A stretch of DNA of 60,547 nucleotides from Thermodesulfovibrionia bacterium (lineage in GTDB: Bacteria; Nitrospirota; Thermodesulfovibrionia; UBA6902): contig JAGVNU010000077.1 of NCBI GenBank assembly GCA_020053105.1, positions 1 through 60,547 of the forward strand, written 5' to 3'. The translations under genes were made by a program, and so were the position numbers. Of this stretch, positions 1 through 9,655 are shown in pieces. How positions within the stretch are numbered: the stretch's first letter is position 1; each line of letters begins with the position of its first letter. The notes below the pieces were generated by a model. That model made no database searches, had not been told where the DNA came from, and worked only from the letters and a program-made list of their open reading frames with translations.

Positions 1-94
1 AACAGGCATTCATCAGAAAAAAACTCAGGAGAAAGAAGAGCAAGAGATTTTGAAGAGGCTTAATTGCTGCTACAGAAGCCGATAAAGAGAGACA

Positions 95-111
95 GGCTTG
101 CTCTGCAAGCC
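95..111 (-). terminator. Possible weak terminator after tRNA-Phe
   Basis: A hairpin with 6-bp stem GGCTTG/CAAGCC and 5-nt loop lies about 20 nt beyond the tRNA 3' end. The following minus-strand sequence is pyrimidine-rich (TGTCTCTCTTT) and not a clean U-tract, so termination is only suggested. Confidence 0.35.
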
Positions 112-133
112 ATTGAATATAACGCAGAAAAAG

Positions 134-209
134 TGGTGGGCAGTCGCGGAATCGAACCACGGACACGAGGATTTTCAGTCCTCTGCTCTACCGGCTGAGC
201 TAACTGCCC
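134..209 (-). tRNA. tRNA-Phe (anticodon GAA)
   Basis: Read on the minus strand this folds as a full cloverleaf. The acceptor stem GGGCAGT pairs with ACTGCCC, T8 and A9 are in place, the anticodon loop is CTGAAAA with anticodon GAA, and the T-arm contains GTTCGATTC. The 3' CCA is encoded in the DNA (134-136), so the mature 76-nt tRNA needs no CCA addition. It decodes UUC/UUU. Confidence 0.97.
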
Positions 210-218
210 ATGGTGGGA

Positions 219-248
219 ATGATAACTCATACTTTTTTTCAAAGTCAA
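219..248 (-). promoter_or_regulatory. Sigma70-type promoter of tRNA-Phe
   Basis: On the minus strand a -35 box TTGACT (243-248) is followed after 18 nt by a -10 box TATCAT (219-224, 5 of 6 to consensus). The predicted start is only a few nucleotides before the tRNA 5' end at 209, as expected for a single tRNA gene with a very short leader. Confidence 0.6.
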
Positions 249-299
249 GGTGAGGGGCGGAAAAGTGGAAGTCTGGCGCCAAATAAATTATGATATTCC

Positions 300-1844
300 A
301 TGTTCAAAAAGACTGACATACTATCGGCCTTCGTCTCAGGCGGCCTCCTTGTGCTTGGATTCCCGCGTTTTGACTTTTATCCCCTTGCGTGGATAGCCCT
401 TGTACCTCTCCTGATCGCGGTACGCGACAAGAACCCAAAGACCTCATTTTATCTCGGGCTCTTGACCGGCTTTGTTTATTTTGCCGGGACAATATACTGG
501 GTATATCACTCCATGTACTTCTACGGCGGGGTGCCTCTTATTTTAAGCATCTTCTTTCTTGTATGTCTCAGTCTTTATCTGGCGCTTTATCCCGGATTAT
601 TTTTCATGCTCTTTAATTCTCTGGCAAGACAGTCGGCAGTCCCTGCCCTGCTGACCGTTCCCGTGCTATGGGTCAGCCTTGAATATCTCCGCACCTACGC
701 GCTTACCGGATTCCCCTGGTCCCTCCTTGGATATTCACAGTATAACTTTCTGCCGTTTATCCAGATTGCCGATATTACAGGGGTCTACGGAGTTTCATTT
801 CTTGTTGCCGCGATAAACGGAGCTGTATACGATATCACCATTCTCCGGTCCCGTAGATCAGACATCGCCCCTCTTTCACCCCGGCGGCCGATTATTCTCG
901 GTCTCATAATGTTCATGTTTATTACCGCCGGATCGCTGCTTTACGGAATGTCAAAACTAAACACCCCTGATGAGCAGGGTAATATCAAAGTCAGCGTGAT
1001 TCAGGGCAATATCAGGCAAGACGTTAAGTGGGATTCACGCTTTCAGAGAGAGGTCATTGATACATATAAGAGACTGAGCATCAAGGCCCTGTCCGCAAAT
1101 CCTGATATTATCATCTGGCCTGAATCGGCGATACCCTTTGTCTTCGGATATGATAAGCCCCTTACGGAGGAAATCTCGGCATTTTCAAAAGAGATCGATA
1201 CACACCTGCTGTTCGGAGGAGTCATTGCAAAGCGTATCGGCCCGGACAAATCCAATTTGTCAAACAGCGCCATTTTATTATCTCCCGAAGGTAAGGTAAG
1301 CTCGGTATATGACAAGATACATCTTGTCCCTTACGGGGAGTATGTTCCTCTCAGGGCGCTCTTCCCTTTTATTGATAAAATGGTCACTGCGATAGGAGAT
1401 TTTGCTCAGGGAGAGGAAACTACGGTCATGACAACTCCCTTCGCGAAGATCGGCAATCTGATCTGCTACGAAATTATCTTCCCAGGCCTTGTCAGGGAAT
1501 TTGTTAATTCAGGCGCAAATTTACTGGTTACGATTACGAATGATGCCTGGTTCGGACACACGGCAGCCCCGTATCAGCATTTTTCCATGGCTGTGTTCAG
1601 GGCTATTGAAAACAGGGTCCCGGTGGCGAGGGCGGCAAATACCGGGATATCGGGCTTTATCGATGCAAAAGGCAGGATAATAAATAAAAGCGATATCTTT
1701 GTTGAGTCCGCTTTAACTGAAGTGCTTTCAACCGGAGGCAATAAAAGTTTCTATACGAAATACGGGGATGTCTTTGCATGGCTGTGTATAATTTTTTCAG
1801 TCTTATTAATCATGAATAAGCTCATTATTGAGAGAAAAAAATAA
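300..1844 (+). CDS. lnt: Apolipoprotein N-acyltransferase
   Basis: This 514-residue integral inner-membrane enzyme transfers the third acyl chain from phospholipid to the N-terminal cysteine of apolipoproteins, the last step of lipoprotein maturation. The N-terminal ~220 residues form several hydrophobic segments, and the rest is a nitrilase-like periplasmic domain. The Glu-Lys-Cys triad is visible: Glu275 in IIWPESAIP, Lys339 in VYDKIHLVPYGEY and Cys389 in NLICYEIIFP. The length is normal for Lnt. The start is the first in-frame ATG and has no Shine-Dalgarno sequence. A TATGAT -10-like hexamer ends 5 nt upstream, so the mRNA may be leaderless. It converges with the sdh operon, and the two stop codons are only 2 nt apart. 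A lipoprotein substrate candidate is encoded at 29471-30676. Confidence 0.95.
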   Translation: MFKKTDILSAFVSGGLLVLGFPRFDFYPLAWIALVPLLIAVRDKNPKTSFYLGLLTGFVYFAGTIYWVYHSMYFYGGVPLILSIFFLVCLSLYLALYPGLFFMLFNSLARQSAVPALLTVPVLWVSLEYLRTYALTGFPWSLLGYSQYNFLPFIQIADITGVYGVSFLVAAINGAVYDITILRSRRSDIAPLSPRRPIILGLIMFMFITAGSLLYGMSKLNTPDEQGNIKVSVIQGNIRQDVKWDSRFQREVIDTYKRLSIKALSANPDIIIWPESAIPFVFGYDKPLTEEISAFSKEIDTHLLFGGVIAKRIGPDKSNLSNSAILLSPEGKVSSVYDKIHLVPYGEYVPLRALFPFIDKMVTAIGDFAQGEETTVMTTPFAKIGNLICYEIIFPGLVREFVNSGANLLVTITNDAWFGHTAAPYQHFSMAVFRAIENRVPVARAANTGISGFIDAKGRIINKSDIFVESALTEVLSTGGNKSFYTKYGDVFAWLCIIFSVLLIMNKLIIERKK

Positions 1845-1846
1845 TT

Positions 1847-2611
1847 TTACTGCGGACTTTCCCTGCGCGCCCCTTTAAACTGGGCCCTGATAAATTCCCT
1901 GTTAAGCTTCGCAATAAACTGCACCCTGATCCCTTTGGGACAGGCTGCCTGGCATTCATAGTGATTACTGCAGTTGCCGAAACCCTCCTGCGTCATTGCC
2001 TCGGTCATAACACACACACGTCTTGCCGCTTCGACCTGTCCCTGAGGCAGCATGGCAAGATGAGTTACCTTTGAGGCCGTAAAAAGCATCGCGGAACCAT
2101 TCGGGCAGGCAGCAACACACGCGCCGCAGCCGATACATTCGGAAGCGTCCATGGCTGCATCAGCATCGTCATTTGAAACGAGAACAGCATTGGCATCAGG
2201 GACCCCTCCTGTGTGAACGGATATGTATCCACCAGCCTGAATGATACGGTCAAGGGCGCTCCTGTCCACGATCAGGTCTTTTATCACCGGAAAGGCCCTG
2301 GCCCTCCACGGCTCAATATAAATGGAACCGCCATCTTTAAAATTCCTCATGTGAAGCTGGCAGACTGTCGTCTTTTCCTGCGGCCCGTGCGGGACCCCGT
2401 TTATCACCTGCGAGCACATGCCGCAGATACCCTCGCGGCAATCATGATCAAAGGCTATCGGCTCTTTGCCGTCTTTGATAATCCCCTCATTTACTGTATC
2501 CAGCATTTCAAGGAAAGACATCTCAGGACTGATATCCTTTGCATTGAACTGTTCAAGCCTGCCTTTTTCAGCCGGGCCTTTCTGTCTCCATACAAAAAGC
2601 GTAAGGTTCAC
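1847..2611 (-). CDS. sdhB: Succinate dehydrogenase/fumarate reductase iron-sulfur subunit
   Basis: This 254-residue electron-transfer subunit links the flavin site of SdhA to the membrane quinone site. Three cluster motifs are visible: the [2Fe-2S] ligands C58, C63, C66 and C84; a [4Fe-4S] set in [12 protein letters not shown] (C159, C162, C165); and a third set using C169, C214, C220 and C224 ([15 protein letters not shown]). It is the last gene of sdhCAB. Its start overlaps the sdhA stop by 4 bp (ATGA), so translation is probably coupled. Sequence alone does not say whether the complex runs as succinate dehydrogenase or fumarate reductase. Confidence 0.95.
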   Translation of the reverse strand: MNLTLFVWRQKGPAEKGRLEQFNAKDISPEMSFLEMLDTVNEGIIKDGKEPIAFDHDCREGICGMCSQVINGVPHGPQEKTTVCQLHMRNFKDGGSIYIEPWRARAFPVIKDLIVDRSALDRIIQAGGYISVHTGGVPDANAVLVSNDDADAAMDASECIGCGACVAACPNGSAMLFTASKVTHLAMLPQGQVEAARRVCVMTEAMTQEGFGNCSNHYECQAACPKGIRVQFIAKLNREFIRAQFKGARRESPQ

Positions 2612-4521
2612 TTATAACTCCGTGCAGCAAGTTCAATATTTTCAAACTTCAGAGGCTCCTTATGAAGCTCAGGTGCATTGTCAATTCCACTGAACTCCCA
2701 TGCTGCAACATAGCAGAAATTCTCATCATCCCGTTTTGCCTCTCCGTCAGGCATTTGGTATTCTGCCCGGAAATGGCCTCCGCAGGATTCATTCCGAAGG
2801 AGCGCATCACGCGCCATAAGCTCGGCGAATTCAAGAAAGTCCGCCACACGGCCTGCTTTTTCCAGCTCCTGATTCAGATCAGCTCCGCTGCCGGGCACCT
2901 TCACGTTCTCCAGGAATTCCGCGCGAAGTTCCGGGACCAGTTTCAGAGCTCTCTTCAGGCCCTCCTCACTGCGCGTCATGCCAACATTGTCCCACATTAT
3001 TCTGCCTAGCTCACGGTGAAATTCATTCACTGTCTTTCTGCCCTTTACTGAGAGAAGTTTTTTTGTGAAGGTCTCAACATCTTCCCTGGACTTTTTGAAC
3101 TCAGGATTATCTGTGCCCGCCTTCCCAGGTGTTGTCCGTGCAAGGTAATCCGCGATTGTATACGGAATAATGAAATACCCGTCAGCCAGTCCCTGCATAA
3201 GCGCGCTCGCGCCAAGGCGGTTCGCTCCGTGATCAGAGAAGTTGGCCTCGCCAAGAACAAACAATCCGGGGATATTGCTTTGCAGATCATAGTCAACCCA
3301 GAGCCCTCCCATGGCGTAATGAGGCGCTGGATAAATTCGCATCGGCTGTTTAAATGCGTCCTCTCCGGTGATCTTTTCATACATCTCAAAGAGGTTGCCG
3401 TAACGCTCTTTGATCTTCTCCTTACCCACACGTTTCAGGGCATCGGCGAAATCAAGGTACACGCCCCTGCCGCTGCTCCCTGCACCGAAGCCTTCATCGC
3501 AGACCTCTTTCACCGCGCGTGACGCTATGTCGCGGGGGGCGAGGTTCCCATAGCCCGGATACCTGCGCTCAAGGAAATAGTCCCTTTCCGCTTCAGGGAC
3601 TTCATGGGCAGGTCGTTTGTCCCCCTTCATCTTCGGGACCCACACCCTGCCGTCATTTCGCAGAGACTCAGACATAAGGGTAAGTTTTGACTGGTGATCA
3701 CCTGACACAGGAATGCATGTCGGATGGATCTGAGTAAAACAGGGATTTGCAAAGAACGCCCCTTTTTTATAGGCACGGTATGTTGCCGTAACATTTGACC
3801 CCATCGCATTGGTTGAAAGATTGAAGACATTCGCATAGCCCCCTGTGCAGAGGCAGACTGCATCAGCTGAGTAACTCTCTATCTTGCCTGTCACCAGGTC
3901 CCGTACAGTGATCCCCTTTGCTTCACCGTCTATAAGAACAAGGTCCAGCATCTCGGTGCGCGGATGAAGACGGACAGACCCTGCTTTAATCTGTCTTGAA
4001 AGTGCCCCGTAAGCGCCGAGCAGCAGCTGCTGTCCGGTCTGTCCCCTCGCGTAAAAAGTGCGCGAGACCTGGGCCCCTCCGAATGAACGGTTATCAAGAT
4101 ACCCCGCATAATCCCGCGCAAACGGCACCCCCTGCGCCACACACTGGTCGATTATATTATTGCTCAGCATCGCGAGACGGTACACATTCGCCTCCCGCGA
4201 CCTGAAGTCGCCCCCCTTGACCGTATCATGGAAGAGGCGGAATATGCTGTCGCCGTCATTCGGATAATTTTTCGCCGCGTTAATTCCGCCCTGGGCTGCT
4301 ATGCTGTGTCCCCGGCGCGGGCTGTCCTGGCAGCAGAAGGCCTCAACATTATATCCGAGTTCCCCGAGTGTCGCCGCTGCAGATGCTCCGGCAAGACCGG
4401 CGCCTACCACTATGATTTTATATCTCCTCTTGTTGGCAGGGCTGACCAGCTTTAATTCCCGGCAGCGTTTGTCCCATTTTTCAGAGAGTGGTCCAGATGG
4501 ACATTTCCCGTCTAATATCAT
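2608..4521 (-). CDS. sdhA: Succinate dehydrogenase/fumarate reductase flavoprotein subunit
   Basis: This 637-residue subunit interconverts succinate and fumarate. A Rossmann FAD motif lies near residue 38 ([13 protein letters not shown]). His72 in [15 protein letters not shown] is the expected covalent FAD attachment site. The substrate region carries HPTCIP, and the later part carries [14 protein letters not shown]. The length and the N-terminal extension before the FAD motif resemble the non-classical flavoproteins paired with a single cytochrome b subunit (Bacteroidetes/epsilon type) more than the E. coli SdhA. It lies between sdhC (37-nt gap) and sdhB (4-bp overlap). Confidence 0.95.
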   Translation of the reverse strand: MILDGKCPSGPLSEKWDKRCRELKLVSPANKRRYKIIVVGAGLAGASAAATLGELGYNVEAFCCQDSPRRGHSIAAQGGINAAKNYPNDGDSIFRLFHDTVKGGDFRSREANVYRLAMLSNNIIDQCVAQGVPFARDYAGYLDNRSFGGAQVSRTFYARGQTGQQLLLGAYGALSRQIKAGSVRLHPRTEMLDLVLIDGEAKGITVRDLVTGKIESYSADAVCLCTGGYANVFNLSTNAMGSNVTATYRAYKKGAFFANPCFTQIHPTCIPVSGDHQSKLTLMSESLRNDGRVWVPKMKGDKRPAHEVPEAERDYFLERRYPGYGNLAPRDIASRAVKEVCDEGFGAGSSGRGVYLDFADALKRVGKEKIKERYGNLFEMYEKITGEDAFKQPMRIYPAPHYAMGGLWVDYDLQSNIPGLFVLGEANFSDHGANRLGASALMQGLADGYFIIPYTIADYLARTTPGKAGTDNPEFKKSREDVETFTKKLLSVKGRKTVNEFHRELGRIMWDNVGMTRSEEGLKRALKLVPELRAEFLENVKVPGSGADLNQELEKAGRVADFLEFAELMARDALLRNESCGGHFRAEYQMPDGEAKRDDENFCYVAAWEFSGIDNAPELHKEPLKFENIELAARSYK

Positions 4522-4558
4522 AAATAGCTTTCATCCATTTTATTTTTGATACCGACCT

Positions 4559-5131
4559 CTAAACTCTATTCAGTACTACAATACAAATAAACCCCGCGAA
4601 GAGAAGCAGCGCCATCCCTTTGCCGGCCATTGTGATAACTGATAAACTCTTTTCACTGTTCCATCCCATTGTCTGGAAGAAACTTGCGATGCCGTGGTAC
4701 AGGTGCAGACATACAGCGGACAGTCCGATTGTATAGCCAAGAGCAACTGCATAGTTGTCCTGAAAACTTTCATCAATAACCGAAAACGTAAAATTCAGAA
4801 GATGAAAGATGATAAAAACACCGGACAGGATGCCGCTCCAGATCATGGTCTTTGCCGCAAAAGTAGTGCTGATACTTTTCTTAAGAGCATATGGTCCTGT
4901 CCTGGCCTTGTGGTTTTCAAGCTCCGCCTGTATCCCGAAAAACGTGTGAAGGCCAAATGACAACAGCATGGCAAGACGCGCTAGCCAAATGAAGGAGCCG
5001 ATATCCGGGAATTTCATTGAATATGGATTAAAGTAATTCCCCAGCAAATGGAATATGGCAAATACGGCCATCAACTGGCCGGTAACGGCTATCACTATTT
5101 TCCTGCCTACAGTGTTTTCAAGAAACCGCAT
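4559..5131 (-). CDS. sdhC: Succinate dehydrogenase cytochrome b subunit (type B, five-helix)
   Basis: This 190-residue membrane anchor has about five hydrophobic helices and conserved histidines (FHLLGNY, GLHTFFG, FHLLNF, HLYHGIAS) suited to binding two hemes. A single fused anchor, in place of separate SdhC and SdhD, is the type B arrangement that carries two b-hemes and reduces or oxidizes quinone. It is the first gene of sdhCAB. The ATG at 5131 follows a GGGAGA Shine-Dalgarno. A dyad resembling an FNR box lies about 60 bp upstream (5189-5202). Confidence 0.92.
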   Translation of the reverse strand: MRFLENTVGRKIVIAVTGQLMAVFAIFHLLGNYFNPYSMKFPDIGSFIWLARLAMLLSFGLHTFFGIQAELENHKARTGPYALKKSISTTFAAKTMIWSGILSGVFIIFHLLNFTFSVIDESFQDNYAVALGYTIGLSAVCLHLYHGIASFFQTMGWNSEKSLSVITMAGKGMALLLFAGFICIVVLNRV

Positions 5132-5188
5132 CAGTCTCCCTGAAATTTATTACAGGTCAGCAGAGTGCACAGAGGTAATTTTAATATA

Positions 5189-5202
5189 TTAATCAAAATC
5201 AA
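5189..5202. promoter_or_regulatory. FNR/CRP-like dyad upstream of sdhC
   Basis: Read towards sdhC, the sequence is TTGAT-N4-ATTAA, one base off the FNR consensus TTGAT-N4-ATCAA. Its position, about 60 bp before the sdhC start, and its use for a succinate/fumarate enzyme would fit oxygen or redox control. A 14-bp AT-rich match can easily occur by chance. Confidence 0.3.
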
Positions 5203-5226
5203 TCCAGAGATTCCGCTCATTAAACG

Positions 5227-6633
5227 CTATTTCCCCGCAATGCCGGTCTTCCTTGCAGCCTCGGCCACGGCGTGGGCAACAGCTGAAACCACCTTCCTGT
5301 CAAAACCGCTTGGGATGATGTAATCTTCATGCAGCTCTTCGTCTTTGAGAGAATGGGCTATGGCAGCGGCTGCGGCAAACTTCACCTCTTCGTTGATGCC
5401 ATGCGCCCTTGCATCCAGCAGTCCGCGGAAAATCCCCGGGAAACTCAGCATGTTGTTTATCTGGTTGGGATAGTCAGACCTTCCCGTTGCAAGGACTCTC
5501 ACAATCGGGAGTGCCTCTTCAGGTGAAATCTCCGGGTCCGGATTTGCAAGAACAAAGACGACAGGTTCTTTCGACATCCTCCTGATATCATCCGGCGTTA
5601 TGATGTTGGGAGCCGAAAGTCCAATGAAGACATCTGCTCCCTGCAAGGCTGTTGAGATACTCCCCTTCACCTTTCGCGGGTTGGTCACCTTTGCAAGCGC
5701 CCTTTTATTAGCATCCATATCCTGTCTCCTGCCATGATAAAGAGCCCCCCCCCTGTCGCAGACTATGATGTCCGCTATACCGAATAAGAGGAGTATCCTT
5801 GCCGTGGCAGAGCCTGCCGCGCCTGCTCCGGCCACAACCACTCTGAACTTTTTGATGTTCTTTTTGAATAGCCTCGCCACGTTTATGAGAGCTGCCAGCA
5901 CTACTACGGCTGTTCCGTGCTGGTCATCATGCATGACCGGAATGTCCAGCTCTTTTCTCAAACGCGCTTCGATCTCAAAGCATCGCGGGGCAGCGATGTC
6001 TTCAAGATTTATACCACCAAAGGCAGGCGAGATGTTTTTCACAGTACGGATGATCTCCTCAGTATCTCTGGTATTCAGCGCTATAGGGAAGGCGTCAATT
6101 CCGGCGAACTCCTTAAAGATCATGGCCTTGCCCTCCATGACAGGCATGGCTGCCTCAGGACCCATGTCCCCCAGGCCAAGCACTGCCGAGCCGTCGGTAA
6201 CAACCGCGACGGAATTGCCCTTTATTGTATAGCGGTATGCATGCGCGCGGTTCTCTTTTATATCTCTGCAGATCCTTGCAACGCCTGGGGTATATACTTT
6301 TGAAAGGTCATCACTGTTTCTGACAGGCACCCTGTTGCATATCTCTATCTTGCCGCCCTCGTGAACAGAGAAAGTCCTGTCCATTACCCTGAGGACTTTG
6401 ACTCCGTCAATGTCCCTGATGGAATTTACGATCTTTTTTTCGTGGACCTCATCGCGCGCGTTAACAGTGATGTCCCTGACTATCTTTCCCTTTTCAACGC
6501 GGACTATGTCAATGGCGCCAAGATCTCCGCCTGCAAAACTGATGACATTTGCTATCTGTGAAAACTTTCCAATGCTGTTCTCGATTTCCGCGCGGACCGT
6601 TATGCTGTAGCTCGGACTTGGAATGCGTGCCAT
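5227..6633 (-). CDS. NAD(P)-dependent malic enzyme with N-terminal ACT domain
   Basis: This 468-residue cytosolic enzyme decarboxylates malate oxidatively to pyruvate and CO2. Residues 1-85 look like an ACT regulatory domain (SITVRAEIENSIGKFSQIAN). The malic enzyme core begins near residue 108 (SKVYTPGVARICRD) and includes the metal-binding region HDDQHGTA and the dinucleotide-binding motif VVVAGAGAAGSA. It lacks the phosphotransacetylase tail of MaeB, so it is the short bacterial type. It begins 4 nt after the CBS-ACT gene stop and ends the liv-CBS-malic gene run. Placement next to sdhCAB suggests C4-dicarboxylate metabolism. Cofactor preference cannot be read with certainty. Confidence 0.92.
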   Translation of the reverse strand: MARIPSPSYSITVRAEIENSIGKFSQIANVISFAGGDLGAIDIVRVEKGKIVRDITVNARDEVHEKKIVNSIRDIDGVKVLRVMDRTFSVHEGGKIEICNRVPVRNSDDLSKVYTPGVARICRDIKENRAHAYRYTIKGNSVAVVTDGSAVLGLGDMGPEAAMPVMEGKAMIFKEFAGIDAFPIALNTRDTEEIIRTVKNISPAFGGINLEDIAAPRCFEIEARLRKELDIPVMHDDQHGTAVVVLAALINVARLFKKNIKKFRVVVAGAGAAGSATARILLLFGIADIIVCDRGGALYHGRRQDMDANKRALAKVTNPRKVKGSISTALQGADVFIGLSAPNIITPDDIRRMSKEPVVFVLANPDPEISPEEALPIVRVLATGRSDYPNQINNMLSFPGIFRGLLDARAHGINEEVKFAAAAAIAHSLKDEELHEDYIIPSGFDRKVVSAVAHAVAEAARKTGIAGK

Positions 6634-6637
6634 CGGT

Positions 6638-7282
6638 TCAACCCTTTCTTATCTTAACATTACTGAAAGTCCCTTCCAGCTCCATCTTCATGTTTTTGAA
6701 TTCTCCTGTCCCCTTTGTCCTTATAACAACATCCCTGTGACCCGGTTTCACTCCTGCATAGGACGTGAGAATGCTCTGGAGACGGAAGCCGTGCTTCCTG
6801 ATGATATCAGCCGCCTCTTTGATGGAACCGGGCCTGTCCTCAATGGTAAGAAATATTCTGTTGCCGCCATGTCTGACCCCCGTAATATCAACGAGCGCGC
6901 GGTAAATATCCATATCAGAGATAATGCCTGCAAGCCTTCCGCTTTCCACCACAGGCAGACAACCTACATTCTTATCGTGCATGAGCATCGCCGCTTCTTC
7001 AACAGGCGTTTCAGGCGTTGCTGTGATTACACTTTTCTTCATCAGATCTTTGACCTTCGCTTTTGCAAGGAGGTAGTGCAGTTCGTAGATATCCAGCGTT
7101 GTGGCCCTGGAAGGTGAGAACTCCTTTATGTCCCTGTCTGAGATTATGCCTTTGAGTTTATCATCTTTTATTGCGGGAATGTGCTTTATATTTTTTTCCT
7201 TCATCAGCTTTATTGCATCGGTAACACTGTCATCATAGCAGACGGTAAAAACCTTTTTCGTCATCCAGTCGGATACAAACAT
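6638..7282 (-). CDS. CBS-pair and ACT domain protein (AcuB-like)
   Basis: This 214-residue soluble protein has two CBS motifs in the first ~125 residues (DWMTKKVFTVCYDDSVTDAI and DLMKKSVITATPETPVEEAA) and a C-terminal ACT-like domain from about residue 140 (NRIFLTIEDRPGSIKEAADI). CBS pairs usually bind adenine nucleotides and ACT domains small metabolites, so a sensing or regulatory role is likely. The partner is unknown. The ATG at 7282 has a strong TAGGAGG Shine-Dalgarno. It sits 15 nt after livF and 4 nt before the malic enzyme gene, which also carries an ACT domain. The family resembles AcuB, but an acetoin role is not supported here. Confidence 0.85.
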   Translation of the reverse strand: MFVSDWMTKKVFTVCYDDSVTDAIKLMKEKNIKHIPAIKDDKLKGIISDRDIKEFSPSRATTLDIYELHYLLAKAKVKDLMKKSVITATPETPVEEAAMLMHDKNVGCLPVVESGRLAGIISDMDIYRALVDITGVRHGGNRIFLTIEDRPGSIKEAADIIRKHGFRLQSILTSYAGVKPGHRDVVIRTKGTGEFKNMKMELEGTFSNVKIRKG

Positions 7283-7297
7283 AATTGCCTCCTAAAA

Positions 7298-8002
7298 TTA
7301 TACTCCCAGATAAGCCTTCTTCACATGCTCATCATTGAGCAATTCCCGGCCTGTTCCCTGAAGCGCTATTTTCCCGGTTTCCATTACATATGCCCTGTCG
7401 GCTATCGAAAGGGACTGTTTTGTATTCTGTTCAACGATAAGGACCGTAGTGCCCTCTTCTCTTATTTTCCTGATGATATCGAATATCTCGCGTACGAGTA
7501 TCGGCGCGAGTCCGAGGGAGGGCTCATCGAACATAAGCAGTTTAGGCAGTGACATCAGCCCTCTCCCTATGGCGACCATCTGCTGCTCACCGCCGCTCAG
7601 AGTCCCGGCAAGCTGCCTTCTGCGTTCTTTGAGACGGGGGAAAAAATCAAATACCATTTCTTTTGTCTTCTCTCTCAGTTTTTTCGCCTCACCCTTCAAC
7701 GAACCCATATCCAGATTTTCTTCCACGGTCATCTCCACAAAAAGCCGCCTCGCCTCGGGACAAAGCGCCAATCCCTTCTCTATAAGTTTGTAGGGTTCGA
7801 TTTTATTAATCGTAATACCGTCAAAGACAATTTCACCATTCCTGGGCCTCAGTATCCCTGAGATCGTCTTCAGGGTAGTGGACTTGCCTGCTCCATTGGC
7901 CCCGATAAGGGCGACCACTTCGCCCTTTTTCACCTCAAAGGCAACGTCAAAGACCACCTGGACGTCACCGTAAAAAACGTCTATGTTTTTTATCTCAAGC
8001 AC
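7298..8002 (-). CDS. livF: Branched-chain amino acid ABC transporter ATP-binding protein LivF
   Basis: This ATPase of a HAAT-family importer has about 234 residues. Walker A is GANGAGKST, the signature is LSGGEQQMVAIGRG, Walker B is LLMFDEPSLGL and the switch histidine region reads VLIVEQN. A longer ATG-initiated frame exists to 8035. The GTG at 8002 is preferred because it begins exactly at the conserved [11 protein letters not shown] and follows a GGGAGAGG Shine-Dalgarno. It overlaps the livG stop by 8 bp, in keeping with the overlaps between the other liv genes. Confidence 0.92.
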   Translation of the reverse strand: MLEIKNIDVFYGDVQVVFDVAFEVKKGEVVALIGANGAGKSTTLKTISGILRPRNGEIVFDGITINKIEPYKLIEKGLALCPEARRLFVEMTVEENLDMGSLKGEAKKLREKTKEMVFDFFPRLKERRRQLAGTLSGGEQQMVAIGRGLMSLPKLLMFDEPSLGLAPILVREIFDIIRKIREEGTTVLIVEQNTKQSLSIADRAYVMETGKIALQGTGRELLNDEHVKKAYLGV

Positions 8003-8717
8003 TCTGCGCCTCTCCCAGGTATGCTTCCACAACAAGCGGATTATGTCCTATCTCATGAGGGGCGCCTTCGGCGATCTTCTCCCCGTAATTTAAGACAACT
8101 ATACTGTCGGAAATGGACATGATGACCTTCATATGATGTTCAATAATCATGATGGTTATGCCCCTTGCCTTTATCTTTCTTATTATCTCAATGGACTCAT
8201 CCAGCTCCGACGGGTTCAGCCCCGCGAAGGACTCATCCAGCAAAAGCAGTTCCGGCTGTGTGGCAAGCGCCCTCGCGATCTCAAGCTTCTTTCTTTTCCC
8301 TAACGGCAGGCTCTTTGAAATTACGTCCGTATCATCATGAAGGCCGGTAAAGTTAATGGTCTCATGAGATATCTCCACTGCCTGCGCCCTGGTTTTTACC
8401 CTTAAAAATGCAGAAGCCATCACATTATCAAAAACACTCATCCTCTGCAGGGGCTTTACTACCTGAAAGGTCCGGGCGATCCCGAGTTTACATATCTGAT
8501 GCGGCTTCAGGCCGGAAATCTTTTTGTCCATGAAAAAGACCTCTCCTTTAGAGGGATGATAAAAACCGTTTACTACATTGAACATTGTTGTCTTACCCGC
8601 GCCGTTTGGCCCTATGAGCCCGACGATTTCTCCTGTCTTAATATCAAAAGAGACGTCGCTGATGGCAGCGAGGCCTCCGAAGAACATGGATACCCCTTTT
8701 ACCTGAAGCATGCTCAT
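7995..8717 (-). CDS. livG: Branched-chain amino acid ABC transporter ATP-binding protein LivG
   Basis: This 240-residue ATPase is the partner of LivF on the cytoplasmic face of the LivHM permease. Walker A is GPNGAGKTT and Walker B is [12 protein letters not shown]. The signature region is unusual: it reads [16 protein letters not shown], where most ABC ATPases have [17 protein letters not shown]-type variants do occur in LivG-like proteins. The C-terminal region ([18 protein letters not shown]) is typical of LivG. It overlaps livM by 4 bp at its start and livF by 8 bp at its end. Confidence 0.92.
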   Translation of the reverse strand: MSMLQVKGVSMFFGGLAAISDVSFDIKTGEIVGLIGPNGAGKTTMFNVVNGFYHPSKGEVFFMDKKISGLKPHQICKLGIARTFQVVKPLQRMSVFDNVMASAFLRVKTRAQAVEISHETINFTGLHDDTDVISKSLPLGKRKKLEIARALATQPELLLLDESFAGLNPSELDESIEIIRKIKARGITIMIIEHHMKVIMSISDSIVVLNYGEKIAEGAPHEIGHNPLVVEAYLGEAQSA

Positions 8718-9655
8718 GTGGAGGCCCTCCGAAAGCCCAGAAGCCTTTTCAGTTTTTTATAATCCCCTACGATCCCGTTCGGCAGAAAGATAATGATAAC
8801 GATGAGCAATACGCCGAAGAGGGTCTGATGGGCTGTCCCGAGTCCGGGCATGGACCGGATCACTTCAGCCAGCAGCACCATTATCAATGCGCCGACAAAG
8901 GGGCCCCAGTATGTGGCCACGCCGCCTACCATTACGATCATGATAGTTATGATGGATATGTCATGCAGTGCAAATGCTACATGAGGGTCGATATAGCCCA
9001 TGTAGTTTGTGTAAAAGGCCCCTGCTATACCCGTGAGGACCCCGCTTATGCATAATGCCAGCGTCTTGTAGAGAGTGGTATTTATTCCGAGAGACTCGGC
9101 AGCGTCCTGGTCTTCCCTTATTGCAACAAAATAATATCCGAGTTTTGACTCCATGAGCTTTCTTACCAGAATAAAAGTCGATGCCGCGATAAGGAGGATG
9201 ATATAAAAATACCATGTCTTGTCCACCCATGTCCGTTTCTGTATCAGTATCCCCATGGCGCCCCCTGTAAGATCAACGAGGTTCTCTGTAGTGATCCTCA
9301 TGACCTCGCCGCTTGCCAGTGTGGCAAGCGCAAAAAAGGGCCCCCTGAGCCTGAGCACGATAAAACCAAGGACCAGGGAAAATACACTGACCACGACGAT
9401 GCTCAAGGGAACACCCCACCAGGGAGAGAGCCCGAGCTTTGAATATAGGATGCCTGCGGTGTAAGCGCCGACCCCGAAATAAGCCGCATGACCAAAGGAC
9501 ACCTGTCCGCAATATCCTCCAAGGAGGTTCCACGACATGCCGATGGCAGACCACATAATGACCAGTATCAGGATATGCAGCATATACGTGCTCAATCCCG
9601 TCAGGGGAATAACAGCTAAAATAGTCAGGATAATGAAAGGCGCGAATTTCTTCAT
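8714..9655 (-). CDS. livM: Branched-chain amino acid ABC transporter permease LivM
   Basis: This hydrophobic permease has 313 residues and about eight or more membrane segments. The family region GYCGQVSFGHAAYFGVGAY and the cytoplasmic EAA-like loop GINTTLYKTLALCISG are present. The frame stays open to 9751. The ATG at 9655 (MKKFAPFII) is chosen because it overlaps the livH stop by 4 bp (ATGA) and removes an unlikely charged leader. It forms the membrane channel with LivH. Confidence 0.92.
   Translation of the reverse strand: MKKFAPFIILTILAVIPLTGLSTYMLHILILVIMWSAIGMSWNLLGGYCGQVSFGHAAYFGVGAYTAGILYSKLGLSPWWGVPLSIVVVSVFSLVLGFIVLRLRGPFFALATLASGEVMRITTENLVDLTGGAMGILIQKRTWVDKTWYFYIILLIAASTFILVRKLMESKLGYYFVAIREDQDAAESLGINTTLYKTLALCISGVLTGIAGAFYTNYMGYIDPHVAFALHDISIITIMIVMVGGVATYWGPFVGALIMVLLAEVIRSMPGLGTAHQTLFGVLLIVIIIFLPNGIVGDYKKLKRLLGFRRAST

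Noticed and set aside
2-85. Open frame from the left edge ending TAA, rich in Lys/Glu
   Set aside because: Only 27 codons are visible and no family pattern can be seen, so a partial upstream gene cannot be supported.
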